Assembly: GCA_951799445.1 (NCBI GenBank)
Contig: OX637287.1
Location: 17,298,224 to 17,362,223 of the forward strand
Source of the DNA: Pseudisothecium myosuroides
Taxonomy: Eukaryota > Streptophyta > Bryopsida > Hypnales > Lembophyllaceae
Direction of reading: 5' to 3'
DNA: 64,000 nucleotides
The notes beneath the pieces were generated by a model, which did no database searches, was not told the DNA's origin, and saw only the letters and a list, made by a program, of their open reading frames with translations. Positions 36,978 through 48,410 of the stretch are shown here, one piece after another. The position numbers and the translations under genes are program-made. Position 1 is the first letter of the stretch, and every line of letters starts with the position of its first letter.

Positions 36978-37902
36978 CCCCTAAAGGACCAAGGCCTTTT
37001 TTCTGCCAAAAAACACTCAAAACTGCCATTTCTATAGCAAAAAGTAAAAATAATTGAAAATTGTTTTTTCTTCACATCTAACCGTAGGATCTTACACCTT
37101 ACTAGTATGAGAGTGTGTCGAAAAAATTTCAGAATTTTTGACCGCACAGATTGCAAGATATCTGCGTTTAAAGTGAATAAAACAGGTTTTTCAGCACATT
37201 GCGGGAATAGATTTTTTGACTTTGAACATTTTTAACTTAAAATTTTTGCACTACAGAGTTTTGAGCTTTAAATCTTTATAGTTGAGAATTGAGCTGAGAG
37301 TCTAGGAAAAAAAATTTAATTCAAAAAAACTTAATTATCATTCTTAAAAAAATTGTTAAGTAGGAGTAGGTATGAGATAGAAGGAAAATCTAAAATATTA
37401 ATATATTTTAGATGGAATTAAAATGCACTAATCCCAATGGTGAGATTGTTCTAGCAAGTAAACTAAACCATGCAAAAAAAAAATTGCAAAAATTGCAAAA
37501 ATTGCATTCAGAAATGCATCCTATAAGTTATTTTTTTCAAGAAGATGCTCTAACTGCCCGAAAAACAAGAATGTCCATAACTTTCTCATAACAAATCCAA
37601 ATGAAATGAATCAAAGCTTTTCAGATAGGCAAAAATATAATCTATGAGAAAAAAAAATTTTAAAATTTTAAAAAATAAAATTGCAGAATTTTTTTGCTGC
37701 CCGACGTCCCCTATTTTGAGCTTATTTGGTCATAACTATTGTTCCCGGGCACCAATTGTGAAAAAAAAATTATATTCCCACAAAGCTTATCAGTTTTTCT
37801 ATCTTGTAAAAAAATTTCAGAAAATCACGACAAAATTTCAGCCTGTAGGTACCTGCCCGAAGTCCCATTTGTCCAGTGAACGGACACTTGGTCCTTTAGG
37901 GG
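36978..37902. mobile_element. TTAA-flanked, piggyBac-like non-autonomous element (intact ends)
   Basis: 925 bp bounded by TTAA at 36,974-36,977 and 37,903-37,906. Terminal repeats are a perfect 16 bp: CCCCTAAAGGACCAAG at the left and its inverse at the right. TTAA target sites with TIRs starting CCY are the signature of the piggyBac superfamily. The interior is AT-rich and without a transposase frame. It is homologous, in opposite orientation, to the element at 2,698-3,560. Confidence 0.8.
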
Positions 37903-38679
37903 TTAAAACATTGTACTTGGGAAACAGATTTAATCATTTGAGGGACTTGGTTCTTTGAGTAGGTTGTATAACACACACACAATACAGTACTAATAAAAAC
38001 ATTTGTCACATGGAAAACATTCGGCTTATGTTTGGCCTAGGGTCCAAATACCCAACACCGTGGACCAGGTACCGTCAAACATAAAGCCTGCGAAGAAAAT
38101 GGACAAAAGGAATCGAAAAGAGGAGAAAAAAGCCCGAAAACCAGGAACTTGCCCAAATCGTGAACCTGAGAGCTTCAGCCAGTGAAGTTACTGCGGAATT
38201 TCAAAGCCAGAGGAACACCACGAGAGTGATTGAGGGCACCCCACCCTGGCTTTTGAAACGGGCCAGGGAAGCAAAAGGGAAGGGCTGCCAGCAGACACAT
38301 GTGAAGGGGCTAACCTCCACAACCTCGCCAAGCCAAGGCCAAAGCCAAAGCCAAGCCTGAAAGCCAAAGCCAAGCCTGAAAGCCAAGCAAAGCCAAGGGG
38401 ACTGGCTGGGCTGGCCCTAAGGGCGACCAAACCGTTAAATATACTGGAATAGCGAATAGAGGAATCGAACCCTGTATTGATGCCTGGCAGTCATTCTTAT
38501 CCGCAGGCTGCCAAAGCCATTAAAAAAACCCATTGAAATAAAAAAGACGCGAGGACCGACGAGCTTCCGTCGTCCGTCGGTCTCGACTCTCGATCGCTAA
38601 TCACCCTTCGCCCCAGTTAATTAGTGGTCAAAATCCCGGTTTACCGTAAGCCGTCCCCCGGGGATGCCCGCCCCTCACC

Positions 38680-40262
38680 TATATAGAGCGTGGATGCTTC
38701 ACCCTCGACTCCTTCTTTCGTTGTCGCAACCGATCCCGTTCACGGACTGACTGCGTCTGCCAGCATTTGCAAGCACTCGCGCTGCTGGTGTTGCTGGTGT
38801 TGCGAAGTTACTGCAGCAGGGAGGCAGGGAGGCAGGCAGGCAAGCAGGCATTTCTCTCGCTTGGTGGCTGTGCAGCAGTGAGTGGAGCGTGTGTGGTGGT
38901 GGGACGGAGGACGGAGCTGCTGACGCGAGGAGCCGCTTTCCGCGTGAGGTGGTGCGGTCCCGAGGGGAAAACGGGAAGCTGCGCTGCGCACTGGGCCGAA
39001 GGAGCGAGCGGCTGCACGGGGGGCGTGCGAGCGAGGGAGGGACGAGGCCGACCTGGTGGTTGGGGAGAGGCGTGGTGCGGGAATTTCGAGGACGATCTTC
39101 GGGAGGGAGGGGAATCGGCGGGCGAGGGTGTTATATAATTGCTGGCCTCGCAGTGGGGAAGAGGGCAAGGTCGGTGGTGTTTTGCGGCGGGCTGCGTTTT
39201 TGAGCAGATCCGTGGACTGTTGCGCTTCCTGAAAGCCGATCGATATTCCGGAGCAGAGGGCTGCCGGTTTGAGATCTCATTGCTATCTGCTCAACTTCTT
39301 CACCGCTCCCCGACCCCCCGCCTGTCCCTCTCGCTCTCTCTCTCTGTCTCTCTCTTTGTTCCTATCTGCGTCTTGTGCTTTCGAGTAAGCGGGGAGGTGT
39401 TAAAGTGGAAAGTAGCCAGCGGCTGTTGCTGCAAGGAGCGAGGGAGGCCTTGTGGTTTGTTAGTCTTCTTTTCGGGAATTTCGAGGACGATCTGAGGGAG
39501 GGAGTGGAATTGGAGAGCGAGGTGGTAGTGGTGCTGGTTATAATTGCAGACCTCGGAGAGAGAGGAAGGTCGGTTGAGTTCTGCAGCGGTCTCTGAGTTT
39601 TTGATCAGATCTGTGGATTAGGGAGTGTAACTATTGGACTCTGTGGCGTTGATCGATCTTCGGAAGCAGAGTGCTGCCTGTTTGGGATCTCATTGCCGTC
39701 TGCTTATCTTCTCTACGGCTTTGCTTTTCTGTCTTCCTTCCTGTCTTCGCCTTTTTGAGTGGACTCTTTGGCTTCTTGTTAAGATCGAGTTTGCGAGTAA
39801 GCCTAAAGTTTCTAAGCTCTTTCTTACATCCTCCTCGAATGTGCACCCTGGAAGGAGAGTTTGACACGTCCAGTCTCATCAAGGCTGGAAGCAGAGAATT
39901 GTTGCTTCCGTGACTGGGACAGGGACTCAACAACCTTACATGTGCACAGAGCTTGCATTCGCTGTGAGATTTGGAGAGGGCAAGAGTGCTGGAGAAACTG
40001 GTTAGGATTGCTGCCTTCGGAAGACCGATCGGAGTGTGGATTAGAGCCTCCCAGCGGCATTTACCTGGTTTGTTCGGCCTCGGTAAGCCGGAACCCTCTT
40101 AGAGTCCTCAAATAGTTCACATCATGAAGAACTTATAGGTAATTGATCCTAATTGTGTTTCTCGATCTCCTACATTACTGTACCTACACACGATTATCAT
40201 ACCTGGTTAAGAATTCGAAGATATCCATCAAATTTTCTTAACAGAGGATTAGTTAAAACCTA
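38680..40262 (+). promoter_or_regulatory. Invertase core promoter and long 5' leader
   Basis: A TATATAGAG box lies at about 38,680-38,688, so transcription probably starts near 38,710. That gives a leader of about 1.5 kb, GC- and CT-rich, with a (CT)n tract near 39,330-39,350 and several upstream ATGs. A leader intron is likely near the end: candidate donors GTAAGC at 40,083 or GTAATT at 40,139, and acceptor TTAACAG ending at 40,244. An internal tandem duplication is listed separately. Transcript data would be needed to fix the UTR exons. Confidence 0.6.
39079..39800 (+). repeat. Tandem duplication inside the invertase 5' leader
   Basis: GGGAATTTCGAGGACGATCT near 39,079 recurs at 39,474. Both copies continue with GGGAGGGA, TATAATTGC, AAGGTCGGT, TGAGCAGATC or GATCAGATC, a GTGGA segment, GATCGAT, GCAGAGxGCTGCC and GATCTCATTGC, and both end with a GAGTAAGC near 39,382 and 39,793. 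The period is about 395-410 bp and copies have diverged noticeably. The repeat contains splice-like GAGTAAGC sites, so it may duplicate a leader exon. Confidence 0.8.
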
Positions 40263-43253
40263 ATGCCATTCGACATGTATAGCTTTTCAAGACCTCTTAC
40301 TCTTGAGACTACCTCGGAGGCACTTAAGAAGACCAATAACACCTACACTGCGGACGACAACGGCAGTATTGATTTTCTCCAGTTCATGGACGATAACACC
40401 AATAATGAATTTGCGAAGCTTCGGCCGCGTCAGATTGAGACTCATCACTCTCTCGATGAGAGGTCTCTTAATGACATCATTTCTTCGGGTCTGTCCTCCC
40501 CGCGCCCTCCCCGTCAGTTGGAGACTGTTAAGAGTTCTGAGTGCTTGGAAGCGCTGCTTTCTCCCAGCATTCGCTCTTCGGCCGGTACTCCTCGAGAGCA
40601 TCATGCCTTTGAACCTCATCCAATGATTGCGGACGCATGGGATAGGTTGAGGATGTCGATGGTGTTTTTCCGGACCAAGCCGGTGGGAACCATTGCGGCT
40701 TTGGATCCTACAGAAGATTCCTTGAATTACAATCAGGTTTGCTTGTCGTTACCATTCTCATTATATTTCCTTCTTTTCTTTTCTTTTCCTTATTTCTATA
40801 ATGTACAGGGGAGGCCTATCTTGTTGCTGATCGTCACGAACGTGGCTATAGCATCTTCACAGTACTCAATCATGCGTGTCCCTTTTTAGGTGTATCGTGC
40901 GTTGAAATCTAATCTGGCTCTGCTTGAATGTTGTAGATACTAACCATATAATAAAATCTTAAATCTGAGAATACTAGAGTTTATTATCTGGAATCACATG
41001 GAGGGACATTATTGGTAGCAATTTCTCATTTAGTTAAGTGAATCTAAAGTTTTTGCTTTTGCAAGAGTTATTTAGTAGAGTTAATATATGTGTTCGTATG
41101 TTTTTTACGTGAATCGCAGTTGATATCCCCCTGCTATGCACTTCATTCTAGTGTGAACTCATTTTGTACTATGCTGAATATCATGTTTTCCTCCTCTTTA
41201 GAGCATGACATATAATCTGGCTGCAGGTCTTTGTAAGGGATTTTGTACCCAGTGCTCTGGCGTTTCTCATGAATGGAGAGCCAGAAATAGTGAAAAATTT
41301 CTTGTTAAAGACTTTGCGGCTTCAATCCAGTGAGAAGCGTATTGATTGTTTTACTTTGGGTGAAGGTGTTATGCCTGCAAGTTTCAAGGTACGTCTTCCT
41401 TTTGTAACTAGTGTATTATCACGTGAGATCCAGCTTGTTCCGAAGTTGAATCTCTTCATGCAATGACATGCTTCTCTGCTAAATTGTTCCTCTGAGGCTC
41501 ATGTACCTCAGATAGTTGATAATGTTTGCCTACTGATGAGGTCGCTGTCTGTCAACTTGCAGGTCCTTCACGACCCTGTTCGTAATACGGATACGATGAT
41601 AGCTGATTTTGGAGAGAGTGCAATTGGAAGAGTGGCCCCAGTAGATTCTGGATTCTGGTGGATTATACTACTTCGTGCTTACACCAAATCCACTGGGGAC
41701 CATACCCTCGCAGACATGGCAGACATTCAAAAAGGAATGAGGCTAATTTTAACTTTGTGCCTAGCGGATGGTTTTGATACTTTTCCAACCCTTCTGTGCG
41801 CGGATGGCTGCTGTATGGTGGATCGTAGGATGGTATGTGTATCTGCAATTCTAGCGACGCTTATTGATGGATGCTAGCGACACTGCTGGGTCAACAATAC
41901 AATTGACGTCTTCACTTTGTTTGAGTAGGTTGTATAAGCATTGGCGTGCTGTCCCTCGTACATTCATTGACAGAATGCATAATAAACGGTGAAAAGATTA
42001 CTCATATCTACCGTGGCTGCAGGGCATTTATGGCTATCCGATCGAAATTCAGAGCCTGTTCTTCATGGCCTTACGAGCAGCCAAGAGCCTCGTGAGGCCT
42101 GAAGGGGACGGAAAAGAGTTCCTAGAGAGGATCGACAAGCGACTACACGCACTAAGCTTTCACATGCGGGAGTATTTCTGGCTCGACCACCAGCAGCTCA
42201 ACAACATTTACCGATTCAAGACCGAGGAATATTCACATACTGCTGTGAATAAATTCAATGTCATACCGGATTCTATTCCAGACTGGATTTTTGATTTCCT
42301 GCCATTGAAGGGTGGTTTCTTCATTGGAAATGTCAGTCCTGCTCGGATGGACTTCCGCTGGTTTTCCATCGGCAATTTCATGGCAATCCTGTCCTCCCTC
42401 GCAACGTCCGATCAGGCTTCGGCGATCATGGACTTACTTGAAGCGCGGTGGCCAGAGCTTGTGGGTGACATGCCTCTTAAGGTGTCCTATCCTGCTATGG
42501 AGGGACATGAATGGCGCCTTGTCACTGGATGTGACCCAAAGAACACTAGATGGAGCTATCACAATGCTGGATCCTGGCCAGGTAAATCTAACTAATTCCA
42601 GTTTTTGATTTCATTAGGGATCAACTGAATTACGATTGAATTCCCCATTTCCGTTCAGTGTTTTCCATTTCCGTTGGAGCAACCTTCTCGTCATTGAATA
42701 TCCAAATCGTATCGTCGGCACTGTTAATGCTCAAGGATTTTCATTTTTGAGGTTATCGATTGAAAGCACTTTCGAGAACTGACTTCAGTTATATTTTCGG
42801 TCAAGCTTTACACATTAGAGTTTGTAGTGGTATTTGAGTTTTTGTACGTTTGTTTTGTTTCGTGTTTAACTGTCTCGCTTTATGCTTTCTCCTTTACAAT
42901 GTCATGGAGAATAGCTTTCTTACCGACTCTCGTGATCGTCCCATTGGTCGTGTGCAGTTATTCTGTGGATGCTGACGGCTGCATGCATTAAGGCGGGAAG
43001 ACCCCAAATTGCCAGACGAGCCATTGAGCAGGTGGAGACCAGATTATCAGCAGATGGGTGGCCGGAATATTATGATGGCAAGTTGGGCCGATATGTTGGG
43101 AAGCAAGCTCGCAAGTATCAAACCTGGTCTATTGCAGGTTATCTTGTCGCAAAGATGATGTTGGAAGATCCTTCGCACCTGGGAATGATAGGATTGGAGG
43201 AGGATAGGAAGATGAAGCCTTCTCTCACAAGATCTGCATCATGGACAGCTTAA
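40263..43253 (+). CDS. Alkaline/neutral invertase (GH100), cytosolic CINV clade
   Basis: Five exons: 40263-40736, 41227-41388, 41563-41832, 42023-42581 and 42958-43253 (stop included), about 586 residues. Junctions are GT-AG with matching phases. It hydrolyses sucrose to glucose and fructose. The N-terminus has no transit peptide. Exon 2 begins [20 protein letters not shown] and exon 3 carries [19 protein letters not shown]; Asp240 in this block corresponds to the family nucleophile. Exon 4 has [20 protein letters not shown] and [20 protein letters not shown], whose Glu residues include the likely acid/base. Exon 5 has [30 protein letters not shown] and the end [12 protein letters not shown] place it in the cytosolic CINV1-like clade. 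In the usual YHNGG motif the first Gly is replaced (YHNAG, Ala484). The C-terminal RSASW resembles the phosphoserine 14-3-3 site known for Arabidopsis CINV1. Confidence 0.94.
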
Positions 43254-46200
43254 GAAGTGAGAAGCATCTGTCTGTACAAGTACCCTATCATAAAAACTTT
43301 TAAGTTTGTGGCTGTCACATCCGGGTGGGCAGTCGGCGCGATCAGAAGCAGGGCAGGGAGATGATCGTCCTTTTCTTCTTTAACGAAGGGAATTCACTGG
43401 GTAAGTTCTCCAATTTTTAGTTGATACCTGAACTTCCGGTGGAACCTGGTTCATGAGGTAATGGAGGATACACTTTTCAAGTTTGTACAACATTCCATTT
43501 GGACAACAGTCCATATTCATGAGAGGAGGATAGCTCCTGAACCTGTTCTTCAATCAGGAAAGTACAAGAAAGGTATAGGGAATGTGAAGGTAAAGCTCTT
43601 TCTTTTCGATGACGAGAAGGTTGTTTGGCAAACGGAGTGTGACGAAATGGCATGGAAACTTTGACATATCCTGCCTTAACTTCTTTGCTTCAAACCCCTT
43701 AAAAGCATGGAGAATTTGAGCTTTTGTGAAGACATGCGAACGTTTATTCAACCCACTGTAACACTGGTCAGCATCCTTTATGAGGGAAGGCGGCTAGAAG
43801 CTGAAAGAGGGTGTGTACAATGCCGAAGAAGGATTGATGGCTAATGCGGACATAGTTAGAATGCAGAAGCAGGGTCTCATGATAAAAGAGGGCCATAATA
43901 GGGCTCTGCTACACCTAGTTACAAGCTTGCTCTGCGAGGGCAAGTTTAATTCTTTTCACCTGTCAGGGGGAGCTTTCTTTCAATGGTGTTACTGCATTGT
44001 ACGTATTCCTGGCTGTGCGCTTTAATAGAATTTGCCAGTTACTTTCTCTTCATTACGTGCTATGCATCCTTTGTAACATGCTCCTCTCCAAGATCCTTAG
44101 GCCTAACGTTGTCAATCTTTGTTCAATCTGTTCTACGTCAAACATTGTATTCTGCTCACTGTAACCGGATCTGTTTCGTTGAGAAGTCTGTATTCTTTTG
44201 TTTTCTGTTATCGTTTCCTGACCAGGCACTGCGGAGTGTAGACGAGGCACATTTCGTGTCAAATCAACAAATTTGGAAAGTCTTATATTCCGTATAACAG
44301 TGTTGACAGTACACTGATAATGAAACTTAGGATTACCACACTCATTGATTTAAAATCCTAAAAGTGTGTACTCTTGATGAACATTCTTTACGAAGAGCAT
44401 AGATATCAATACTGGGGATCTCTATAAATATCGCTGGTAGAAATATTCAGTCATTAAATTTCCAGCTTTTATTTAGTGTCGATTTGAAACTACTGTATAC
44501 TTACGAAGAATAGGTGAAAGTTCTATTTGAATACAAAATATGCTTTTAACAAATCTGAAACTGTCAACATGGGTGTACAGTACAGTACATAACAGTGTTG
44601 AATGTGAGTGCAACAAAATATACTCTTCATTCTCTTAGTTTGCTCATGAGGAAACGAAATCTTTTTTGAATGTCGAAGTAAAGAGAATTGAATGAAGTAC
44701 CCCAAAAGTGCTATAAATGTATTCCTTGAAAGTTATGTGAGTGTTTAAATTATCAATGGAAGTGTTATAAATATATATTTGATTTTATTGAATGTTGTGT
44801 TGCAATTTTCATAAATGTTGTACCCATAGAACAAACCACATATACATGATTGAGTTTTTCTTTTCATTGAGAATATTGTTTAAATTAGCCAATAGTGCAA
44901 TCTTTACTATTTATGGTATTTGCAATGTATAGGTTCGCAATAAATAGAATATAAAGCAAATACAAAACCATTTATGGAGTTTGCTATGAAGCAAATATAG
45001 AACCTCAGAAATTTAGTCTACTTTTATTGATGATAAAAGATCTATTTAGTGTGGCCCCATGTTTGTAGAAATACTACTATTTGAGAAGCAACACTAAATA
45101 GAATGAAGCGTATAGTGACGATATAAACCTTGGAAGGAAGGTTTAAATCAATCACAAGGCATAAACCAGAGAAGATAACTCCAAATCACTTGCCACATGT
45201 ATATTGTCACTTGGAGGGAAGGTCCAAATCACGGGGCGTAAATTGGAGAAGATAAGTCCAAATCACTTGCCACATATACAATCACTTCCATATGTATATT
45301 GTCACTTAAGGGAAAGGTTCAAATCACGAGGTGTAAACCGGAGAAGATAAGTCCAAATCACTTGCCACATATACAATCATTTCCACATGTATATTGTCAC
45401 TTAAGGGGAAGGTCCAAATCAAGGGGAGTAAACTAGAGAAGATAAGTCCAAATGTATATACCACTTGCCACATATACAGTCACTTCCACATATATATTGT
45501 CATTTGATTAGGGTCCAAATGACTTGCTACTAATTGAAGGTGTGAACATGCAAGGAAGGTCAAAATTACTTCTCATTTTGACATTGCATAGAAATGTTAA
45601 TTGTAAAGGTGACTATGCATAGAGAATGGTATGACTATGGCTATGTCCTTGATCCATATATACAAAGAAAATGATATGAGAATTCAAGTCTATCTTGATT
45701 GCATGTGGAAACAGTGATGACCTTGTAATACTTAGAGTTGACGTTAATTCTAGAAGTATAGCATATTAGCATACATTCATGTTGACTTGCATTTCGTTCT
45801 TTGAAAAACAACATTATTTTTAATCCTAGAAGGACAAGTGGGTCATTGTCAAAATCATTCTTTTTGGTACCTTATTCATGAATCATTTGCTTAATCCAAA
45901 ATCAAGAGCATTCATTGGAGGTCAAATTGTTACTTGCAAAACTCTCATATTCATATATCCAATCATTATTACCATGTTCTTTTAACTCTAGAAGGATGCT
46001 GCAAACACCAAGTGCCTGATAGATGATAAAGAATCTTTCTATGTCGGACAGAAGTAAAGATGGGCTATAAATACATCTTAAAGTCGCATTTTTTCTCTTA
46101 AAATTTGAACAATGTGCATCTTTTTATAACTCAACTATTCATAGTTCCACCTGATATCCAATACGATATTAGCATTGCCAAATTTGAGTTTCTGAATACT

Positions 46201-46780
46201 ATTAATACTCAATTCTCAATTCTTTTTTGTAATTACTACGTAAAGGATATTGTTTGCCTCATTGAGGCATTTTAACACATGTACAATATAAGTGTGATTT
46301 GCTTAAGAGTTGTGATGAGATCTTGGGGTTGACATGCCACTTTCATCATTATAGATATATTATAGCTCCTCTACAAAATCACCACAATTTTGGTCTCCAT
46401 CTATTCTTTGTGGTGTAATTATCATTCCATAAGAAATTGAAGGAAAAAAAATGCAATTCTTTAGTCAGAGTTTATAGAATTTTTGTAAAATCCATCTTGT
46501 AGATTTTCAAAAATCATGTTGTAACTATGAAAATAAAATAAAAACATAAGAGATAGTCATAAAGTGTGTGAAATGAGGGACCAAAAGCCAGAGTTTGAGA
46601 CAATCACAAAATGAAACTCCTTGAAGCACCAAAATTGGGGTCTAATGGAGTTTGGTGTTGTGTTTCTTTTGTACTATTCTTAGTTAAACCTGCTTCTAAT
46701 ACGCATGTTATAAAGTGGGGAGACCTTTACAATTAACTCTATTATACACAAAACTTGTCCAAATTGCCATAGCCTCAACC
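43254..46780. other. Invertase 3' flank and gene-free DNA
   Basis: The first several hundred bases (to perhaps 44,300) are compositionally like the gene and probably hold the 3' UTR. I find no second gene. Beyond that the sequence is AT-rich and holds a 95-bp tandem array (45,140-45,515) and a fragment at 46,560-46,745 homologous to the element at 4,319-5,216. A solo TTAA-family-like end lies near 45,819 (TTAATCCTAGAAGGAC). Confidence 0.45.
45140..45515. repeat. Tandem array of about 95-bp units, about four copies
   Basis: Each unit has AGAAGATAAGTCCAAATCAC, TTGCCACATATACAATCA, a TGTATATTGTCACTT block and a GGTCCAAATCA block. Starts lie near 45,163, 45,248, 45,343 and 45,436. Non-coding. Confidence 0.8.
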
Positions 46781-46789
46781 ATTAAGGTA

Positions 46790-47100
46790 GAAGGTGGCCA
46801 TAAATCGCTCATTCAAGACTTGAAACTAAATTTTGGGGAGGTGAAACGTTTTGAGATATTTTTCAAAAATTTCCCTTGAAAGACAAGTAGAATTGGCATC
46901 TAACTGGCCCAAGTTAATTCATATTTTTTGCAGCTTTGTGAAATTAGTTATGAAATTTTGAAGTTGAAATGCCTTAGGGCTCTAAAATTGCCCACCTCCT
47001 AAAATGTACACTTTTTGTACATTGCTGAAGGCTACAAAAAAGAAACATGTACAAGTAGTGTACATTTTAGGAGGTGGGCAATTTTAGAGCGTGTGCGCTT
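46790..47100. mobile_element. Non-coding repeat with hairpin end, family member 1
   Basis: Homologous to 48,075-48,410 and, more weakly, to about 32,150-32,310. Shared words are CCTTGAAAGACAA, TGGCATCT, GTGAAATTAGTT or variant, and CCACCTCCTAAAATGTACA. In this copy the 3' part folds: CTCTAAAATTGCCCACCTCC near 46,980 is inverted at about 47,071-47,091 (GGAGGTGGGCAATTTTAGAG). Confidence 0.65.
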
Positions 47101-47798
47101 CCTACCTTACATAAGTTAGTTTTAGAGCCCGCCAAAGTGCAAAATGAAAAAAGCAAAAGTCTGTCCTCCACCTGATGGCTGCAGTTATTGCTGCAAGCCT
47201 TTCCTGAGTGTCCTCTTCCGTATCCTTTGCGGATGTCAGTGAGGCCCAACTCCTTGCATTGCATTACAATCCAAGTGCAGCAGTCCAGGCTGGGCCAAGG
47301 CAGCAAGAATGGGTTGCAGCAAAGAACTGATGCTGGCCCTTCAGACAAAGTGCACTGGACTGACTCCTATTCAGTCATTGACGGACAGGATCCATGACAT
47401 ATATAAAGTTAGGTCTATGCCACAAAATGGACAGAATAAGTCACAAAAAACAGTGGAGCCTCGTACTATACAAGCTACGAGGAGCCCGTCTGATCAGTCC
47501 AGCTTTTTCACACATCACAAATGACACCTTGGGAGGGAGGCTACCGACATTGCACCACATGACAAAGAATCGTGGAGTCGCACTGCTCTTGTCAATTGCC
47601 TCTCTTTGGTCATGTCATGGTGATTGAGGCAAGGAGTCCGTAGTCCGTAGTAGTATGGAAAGAAAAGAAAAAAAAAAGAAAAAAAAAAAAAGGAAACTCA
47701 ATCATGAGTTTTGGGTGGAGCAAACGAAGAGTACAATGGTTCTGCTTCCTTCCTTCTAGAGTACTGGGTTGGAAAAGGGCTGCATGGAATAAGGTAGG

Positions 47799-48080
47799 AA
47801 GGTGGGTATCCCCAAAACCGCCCACTTTTTACTTTTGTGCCTAGTTGCTATTATTACACTGGTGAAAGTTTCATATTTTCTTGTTGGCATTTGAAAGGAG
47901 TTTCCAATGCACCAAAGAATGTGACATTTGGATACCATATGCAAAAGTTATGAAAGAACAAAATTTGGTTCTAAAACAGTTTCTTCCACATACTTAGGTA
48001 CATATCAACTGATTTGGGAGATGTACACAAAGTGAAGATGGCGGTTTAGGGTTAGTGGCACATTTGGAGGTGCCCAACTT
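47799..48080. mobile_element. MITE, AAGGTGGGYAYCCCCAAAAC family, copy 3
   Basis: The left end reads AAGGTGGGTATCCCCAAAAC and the right end GGAGGTGCCCAACTT. The inner blocks TTTGGATACCATATGCAAAA and GGGAGATGTACA are the inverse of those in the 14.8-kb and 17-kb copies, so this copy is in the opposite orientation. Non-coding. Confidence 0.7.
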
Positions 48081-48410
48081 AGGAGGTCCATACATAAAGT
48101 ACTCATTGAAGAGTTAGAAATTCATTTTGGGAAGATTCAACTTCTTGAAATTAATTAATTAATTTTTCAATAAATTTTGTCTCCTTGAAAGACAAATGGA
48201 ACTGGCATCTCAAGCCACTTGTTTTATTATAGCTTTTTGGAGCTCTGTGGAATTCATTATAAGTTTTTGAAGAAGAAATGCAGTGGTCACTAAAAGCATC
48301 ATTCATTCCACCTCCTAAAATGTACATTGTTTGTACATTGGTGAAGCATTGAGAGAGTTACAATGTACAACCTATGTACATACATTTGCGGAGGTGGACG
48401 CTTTTTGAGC
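48075..48410. mobile_element. Non-coding repeat with hairpin end, family member 2
   Basis: Shares CTCCTTGAAAGACAAATGGA, CTGGCATCTC, CCACCTCCTAAAATGTACAT and a terminal hairpin with the copy at 46,790-47,100. It abuts the MITE ending at 48,080. Confidence 0.6.

Larger units (their letters stand above)
31101..38640. other. Gene-free region between the palindrome and the invertase gene
   Basis: No recognised gene. Contains two hairpins, a pogo-like MITE, a 78-bp tandem duplication (35,577-35,740), a low-complexity tract, a TTAA element, and a solo TTAA-type end near 35,541 (TTAATCCTTGAAGGACAC). A GCCAAAGCC-rich tandem tract lies at 38,333-38,400. The last few hundred bases before 38,640 are GC-richer and probably belong to the invertase promoter. 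Confidence 0.5.

Noticed and set aside
38455..38525. tRNA-like T-loop on the minus strand (GGTTCGATTCC)
   Set aside because: The T-stem pairs poorly and no acceptor stem or anticodon arm can be drawn at the right spacing; the nearby TGGCAG/CTGCCA pair forms a different hairpin.
38767..39495. Arg/Gly-rich open frames upstream of the invertase
   Set aside because: They lie in the GC-rich leader, overlap each other on both strands and match no family. They may be upstream ORFs but not independent genes.
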